The notes under the pieces: generated by a model
Told to the model about the DNA's origin: nothing
Seen by the model: the letters and a program-made list of their open reading frames with translations, nothing else
The model's database searches: none
Source of the DNA: Rhodopseudomonas infernalis
GTDB lineage: Bacteria > Pseudomonadota > Alphaproteobacteria > Rhizobiales > Xanthobacteraceae
Assembly (NCBI RefSeq): GCF_022271405.1
Contig: NZ_JAJNAL010000017.1
Coordinates: 1-64,000 of the forward strand
Length of the DNA: 64,000 bases
Direction of reading: 5' to 3'
In this document: piece after piece, positions 60,688-64,000 of the stretch
Numbering within the stretch: position 1 is the stretch's first letter
Layout: every line of letters begins with the position of its first letter
Position numbers and translations under genes: made by a program

Positions 60688-61886
60688 GCGATGTCCTGCT
60701 CGTGCTCAATGCCGGCTCCTCCAGCATCAAATTCGCCCTGTATGAGGCGCATACCGAGCCGACCCAGGACCACCTGATCTGCGAAGGCGGCATCGGCAGC
60801 ATCGGCCATCGGCCGCATCACAAGGTGGTCGACCGCGACGGCGGGGTGGTGCACGACGCCTATCTGGTCGAAGGCGCCAGCCATGACGATGCGATCGCGA
60901 CGCTGATCGGCTGGATCGAGCAGCGCTTCCCCGACCGGCGGATCGCCGCGGCGGGGCATCGCGTGGTGCATGGCGGCGATCAGTTCGACGCGCCGGCGCG
61001 GATCGATGCCGGCGTGATCGAGCGGCTGCGCAGCTACATTCCGCTGGCGCCGCTGCACCAGCCGCACAGCGTCGCGGCGATCGAGGCGCTGGCGAAGCTG
61101 CATCCGAAGCTGCCGCAGATCGCCTGCTTCGACACCGCCTTTCACCATCGCCTGCCGAAGCTCGCCACCTGGTACGCGCTGCCGCGCGCGCTCACCGACG
61201 AAGGCGTGCGGCGTTACGGCTTTCACGGCATCTCCTACGAGTACATCGCCAGCCGGCTGCCGGACGTTGCCGGGCAAGAGATTGCCGATGGTCGTGTCGT
61301 CGTGGCGCATCTCGGCGCCGGCGCCAGCATGTGCGCGATGCGGGCGCGCCGCAGCGTCGCGACCACGATGGGCTTCACCGCGCTCGACGGACTTGTGATG
61401 GGAACGCGCACCGGCGTGCTCGATCCGGGCGTGGTGCTGTATCTGCTGCAGCAGAAGGGCATGACGCCCGAGGCGATCAGCGACCTGCTGTATCGCCAGT
61501 CCGGTCTGCTCGGCGTCTCCGGCATCAGCGACGACATGCGCACGCTGCTGGCGAGCGACGATCCGCGTGCCGAGGAAGCGATCGCGCTGTTCGTCTATCG
61601 GATCGGCCGCGAGCTTGGTTCGCTCGCCGCCGCGCTCGGCGGGCTCGACGCGCTGGTGTTCACCGCCGGCATCGGCGAGCGCGCCCCGGAGATCCGCCGC
61701 CGCGCCTGCGCTCAGGCGGAATGGCTCGGTGTCGCTCTCGATGATGAAGCCAATTCTGCCGTCTCGGGCGCGGGCCGGATCAGCCGCCCGGACAGCAAGG
61801 TTTCAGTCTGGGTGATTCCGACCGACGAAGACCTGATGATCGCCTGTCAGGTCTGGCGACTGGTCGACGGCGGCCAGCCAAATTAG
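60684..61886 (+). CDS. ackA: Acetate (acyl) kinase
   Basis: This 400-residue ASKHA-fold kinase has LNAGSSSIKFALYEA at the N terminus, AGHRVVHGG, FDTAFHH, RRYGFHGISYEY, AHLGAGASMCAM and FTAGIGERAPEIR. It converts acyl phosphate and ADP to acid and ATP, completing the phosphotransacylase/kinase pair with the gene it overlaps. Upstream in-frame sequence belongs to the preceding gene. It may act on acetyl, propionyl or butyryl phosphate. Confidence 0.94.
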   Translation: MSDVLLVLNAGSSSIKFALYEAHTEPTQDHLICEGGIGSIGHRPHHKVVDRDGGVVHDAYLVEGASHDDAIATLIGWIEQRFPDRRIAAAGHRVVHGGDQFDAPARIDAGVIERLRSYIPLAPLHQPHSVAAIEALAKLHPKLPQIACFDTAFHHRLPKLATWYALPRALTDEGVRRYGFHGISYEYIASRLPDVAGQEIADGRVVVAHLGAGASMCAMRARRSVATTMGFTALDGLVMGTRTGVLDPGVVLYLLQQKGMTPEAISDLLYRQSGLLGVSGISDDMRTLLASDDPRAEEAIALFVYRIGRELGSLAAALGGLDALVFTAGIGERAPEIRRRACAQAEWLGVALDDEANSAVSGAGRISRPDSKVSVWVIPTDEDLMIACQVWRLVDGGQPN

Positions 61887-61889
61887 CTC

Positions 61890-61919
61890 CGTCATGCCGG
61901 GACAAGCCCGGGCATGACG
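61890..61919. terminator. GTCATGCCGGG palindrome, possible bidirectional terminator
   Basis: A short perfect inverted repeat, CGTCATGCC...GGCATGACG, lies 3 nt after the ackA stop and 20 nt before the thioesterase stop on the other strand. It is the minimal member of the dispersed palindrome family and probably ends both transcripts. Confidence 0.6.
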
Positions 61920-61939
61920 ACGTCAGGGGGTGGGATTCT

Positions 61940-62872
61940 CTAAGAATCACCAGGCGCTACGGCGTCGTCGCCTTGCGCACGCAACTTGAAGTGCCCGTAG
62001 CAGGAGGCAATCGGCTTGTCGGGATCGGCCTGATAGGCCTGGACCTCGAAGGCGACGACGCGGCGTCCCTGCTTGACGATCGAGACCTTGGCGAAGGTGT
62101 CGATCGGACGGCCGGAGCGCAGATAGTTCACCGTCAGGCCTATCGGCTTCGGCGCGGTGGCGAGCCCGATCTCGCGGTGCACCTTGAGCACCGCGGCGGT
62201 CTCGAGGAAGGCGCCGATCACGCCGCCATGCAGCGCAGGCAGGATCGGATTGCCGATCTGCTTCGGATCATACGGCATCACGGCATTGGCCTGCTCGTCG
62301 ACCTGAATGCCGAGAAACCGCGCATAGGGGCTGATCGCCAGCGGTCCGCCGGTGTCGTCCGGCACCACCAGCGGCGGCGGCGTGTCGAACCACACCTTCG
62401 GCTCCTGACGCAGCATGTCGGTGCGGTTGGCGGCGATCATGAACAGAGCGGTGGCGCTGGCGATCGGATCGGCCTCGGAATCCTGATAGGCGGTGGCGCG
62501 CACGAACGCGATCGAATGGGTGACGTGATAGCAATGCGCATGCGCCCGGATCGCCTGGCCCGGTGTCGCCGGCCGCAGGTAATCGATCCGCAGATCGAGC
62601 GTGGCGATGGCCTGGGTGCTCTGCAGCGCCAGTTGCACCGCCATGCCGCAGCTCTCGTCGAGCATCACCGTCACCACGCCGCCATGGATCACGCGGGTGC
62701 TGGTGTCGCCGACGAACACCGGATGATAGGGCAGGCTGCTCCACGCCTCGCCCGGGGCGTGGCGGTCGAGCTGCAGGCCGATGAGGCCGCCATGGACCGA
62801 GCGGCGGCGCTTGATCAGGCTCGCCTTCTGCTCGATGGCGAACGAGGAATCGGGGGAGGGGGTGCTGGTCAT
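61940..62872 (-). CDS. Double-hotdog thioesterase (PaaI-like)
   Basis: This 310-residue protein has two hotdog domains. The N-terminal one (about 40-165) contains RVIHGGVVTVMLDESCGMAV; the C-terminal one (about 190-300) has LHGGVIGAFLETAAVLKV. Each carries the HGG motif of PaaI-type acyl-CoA thioesterases. They probably hydrolyse aromatic or medium acyl-CoA esters. The ATG at 62872 has only a weak binding site. It converges with ackA. Confidence 0.87.
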   Translation of the reverse strand: MTSTPSPDSSFAIEQKASLIKRRRSVHGGLIGLQLDRHAPGEAWSSLPYHPVFVGDTSTRVIHGGVVTVMLDESCGMAVQLALQSTQAIATLDLRIDYLRPATPGQAIRAHAHCYHVTHSIAFVRATAYQDSEADPIASATALFMIAANRTDMLRQEPKVWFDTPPPLVVPDDTGGPLAISPYARFLGIQVDEQANAVMPYDPKQIGNPILPALHGGVIGAFLETAAVLKVHREIGLATAPKPIGLTVNYLRSGRPIDTFAKVSIVKQGRRVVAFEVQAYQADPDKPIASCYGHFKLRAQGDDAVAPGDS

Positions 62873-63025
62873 TGTGCCGTTTTCTAGCAAGCCCTTTCGC
62901 TCAGGCAAAGCGCTCTGGCTCGGTTCGACCCATGCGTGAACACCCGGGCCGGCGGCGGCGGCGCTGCAGGCTTTGTTTACCATCTCGTGCGACGCTCGCG
63001 CAGTGGTCGGGTGTGGAGTTGCGTT

Positions 63026-63346
63026 GTGCGTCTAGTCAAACTGATGTTGCCGCTGCTGGCGAGTGTCGTGACCTCTTCGTGGGCGATGGCCGCCGACTAT
63101 CCGGCGCCCTACCGGGAGAGCTATCGGCCGGCTCACCGTCCCCACGTGGTCTATGCGCCGCGGCCGATCGGCATTCCGCAGGCGCCGCCGGTGATCTGGG
63201 TCGAGGCGCCGCCGCAATATGTGCAGCGCCTGGTTCCGACCGGCAGTTGCGGCGGCTGCGGACCGCGCTACGCTCCGGTCGGCGAATGGCGCCGGACCCC
63301 GCCGCCGTCGTTCTGGGATTCGGTCATCCGCGACTACGACTACTGA
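63026..63346 (+). CDS. Small secreted Pro/Tyr-rich hypothetical protein
   Basis: This 106-residue protein has a signal peptide (LMLPLLASVVTSSWAMA) and a Pro/Tyr/Arg-rich mature part (DYPAPYRESYRPAHRP; PTGSCGGCGPRYAPV). GTG at 63026 is the likely start because GGAG lies 7 nt upstream; ATG at 63044 is an alternative. I do not recognise a family; such proteins are common unnamed envelope proteins in Bradyrhizobiaceae. Confidence 0.65.
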   Translation: MRLVKLMLPLLASVVTSSWAMAADYPAPYRESYRPAHRPHVVYAPRPIGIPQAPPVIWVEAPPQYVQRLVPTGSCGGCGPRYAPVGEWRRTPPPSFWDSVIRDYDY

Positions 63347-63462
63347 TCTTCGCGCCCCTCTGGACGCTGCACGATCGCTGCTGCGCCCGCCCGGAATCGC
63401 GCTATAGCTACGTCACAGCCGCCGCTGGCGGCCATGGGCGTGGCTGAGGCGAGAGGGCAGGG

Positions 63463-64000
63463 ATGTTTGCGGTCATTTTGGTGCTGGCGTTGCTGGTCGG
63501 AACGCCGGCGGTGGCGGCCGAACTCATCGTCAAGGATGCGGCGACGGTGCAGCTCGGCGGCGTCACCTACCGGCTCGAGGGCATCGACGCGCCGGAACTC
63601 GATCAGCGCTGCATCAATGAATTCGCCGATCCGTCGGCCTGCGGTGTCGAGACCCGCGACGCGGTGGTGAAGTTGATCGCCGGCCGCGCCGTGACCTGCC
63701 GCGATCTCGGGGCGGATCCGATGTTCAGCGGCCGGCGGACAGGCGCCTGCACGATTGCCGGCGACAGCATCAGCCTCGGCCAGCGACTGGTGCAGGCTGG
63801 GCTGGCGCTGAATGCCGACCCGAAAGGCCGGTTCGCGGCCGACGAAGCCAAGGCCAAGGGCGAGCGGCTGGCGCTGTGGCGAGGCTGCTTCGTCGCCCCG
63901 CAAAGCTTCCGCCGCTGGGACAAAACCGCGCCGCTGCTCGGCGCCGCGTGCCGCGACGATCGCAAGACGGCGATGCTCGACCTGATGTTCCTTGATATGC
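63463..64000 (+). CDS. Thermonuclease-family (SNase-like) protein, cut by window end
   Basis: At least 179 residues are present; the frame is open at 64000, so the C terminus lies beyond the window. A signal peptide (FAVILVLALLVGTPAVAA) is followed by an SNase/TNase domain with YRLEGIDAPEL, ETRDAVVKLIAGRAVTCRD and RLVQAGLALN. Such secreted nucleases cleave DNA or RNA. AGGGCAGGG precedes the ATG. Confidence 0.85.
   Translation, partial: MFAVILVLALLVGTPAVAAELIVKDAATVQLGGVTYRLEGIDAPELDQRCINEFADPSACGVETRDAVVKLIAGRAVTCRDLGADPMFSGRRTGACTIAGDSISLGQRLVQAGLALNADPKGRFAADEAKAKGERLALWRGCFVAPQSFRRWDKTAPLLGAACRDDRKTAMLDLMFLDM

Noticed and set aside
59454-61886. An 810-residue acetate kinase with a long N-terminal extension
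   Set aside because: The extension is the maoC-pta gene in another frame. The ATGA overlap at 60684 and LNAGSSSIKF define the real start.
1-64000. tRNA, rRNA, CRISPR array, insertion sequence, phage or plasmid-transfer genes
   Set aside because: I looked for cloverleaf or CCA-end patterns, regularly spaced direct repeats, transposase or integrase motifs, and found none.

Overview
The window looks like chromosomal DNA from a nitrogen-fixing Bradyrhizobiaceae member, most likely a Rhodopseudomonas palustris-group strain. The evidence is high GC content, the gene order iscA-like/nifU/nifS/nifV/nifW/fixABCX, BA14K and DUF2254 proteins, a MaoC-phosphotransacetylase fusion, and many GC-rich intergenic palindromes of the kind common in that family. 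This is inference from protein families and gene order; no 16S gene or other species marker is present. The first 42 bases contain only G and C and are mostly poly-G, which suggests a contig end.

Region by region. (1) 1-8.6 kb is the edge of a nif regulon. A canonical NifA upstream site plus sigma54 -24/-12 promoter precedes iscA-nifU-nifS-nifV (overlapping genes). nifW follows, and a second NifA/sigma54 pair precedes fixABCX, the electron-bifurcating complex that supplies low-potential electrons to nitrogenase. (2) 8.6-12.9 kb holds an AraC regulator divergent from an old-yellow-enzyme oxidoreductase, followed by a DUF485/ActP-type solute:sodium symporter pair. (3) 13.0-28.0 kb is the most unusual part: six short, alternately oriented transcription units built around two free-standing acyl carrier proteins. 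They include a class II aminoacyl-tRNA-synthetase-like amino acid:[carrier protein] ligase, an acyl-CoA-dehydrogenase homologue without the usual catalytic Glu, an SDR, two adenylate-forming ligases, a GNAT-like protein, an acetolactate-synthase-like ThDP enzyme, a fold-type IV aminotransferase, an O-acetylhomoserine sulfhydrylase and a MetA-like acyltransferase. I read it as a candidate small-molecule pathway in which an amino acid is loaded on a carrier protein and then oxidised or tailored; the product is unknown.

(4) 28.2-41.5 kb is a Wzx/Wzy-type exopolysaccharide locus: flippase, VanZ-like protein, GINT1-like protein, GT4 glycosyltransferase, Wzz/Wzc-like co-polymerase with a degenerate Walker A, VpsF-like polymerase, GH5 glycanase, WecG/TagA glycosyltransferase, UDP-glucose 4-epimerase and a WaaL/Wzy-type ligase. 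No initiating sugar-phosphate transferase or outer-membrane exporter is present. (5) 41.7-48.9 kb has two orphan periplasmic binding proteins (Bug/TctC and BMP families), an HtrA-like protein with all three catalytic residues replaced, an isochorismatase-family hydrolase, two small hypothetical proteins and a normal DegP/Do protease.

(6) 49.0-57.0 kb carries an SDR overlapping a DUF2254 membrane protein, a trehalose-6-phosphate synthase fused to an N-terminal two-TM sensor-like module, a BA14K protein, a cation-efflux transporter and a polytopic membrane protein. (7) 57.5-64 kb holds PPK2, a fabI/maoC-pta/ackA operon for acyl-chain and acyl-phosphate metabolism, a double-hotdog thioesterase, a small secreted protein and a nuclease cut by the window edge. 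I found no tRNA, rRNA, CRISPR array, transposase or phage gene.
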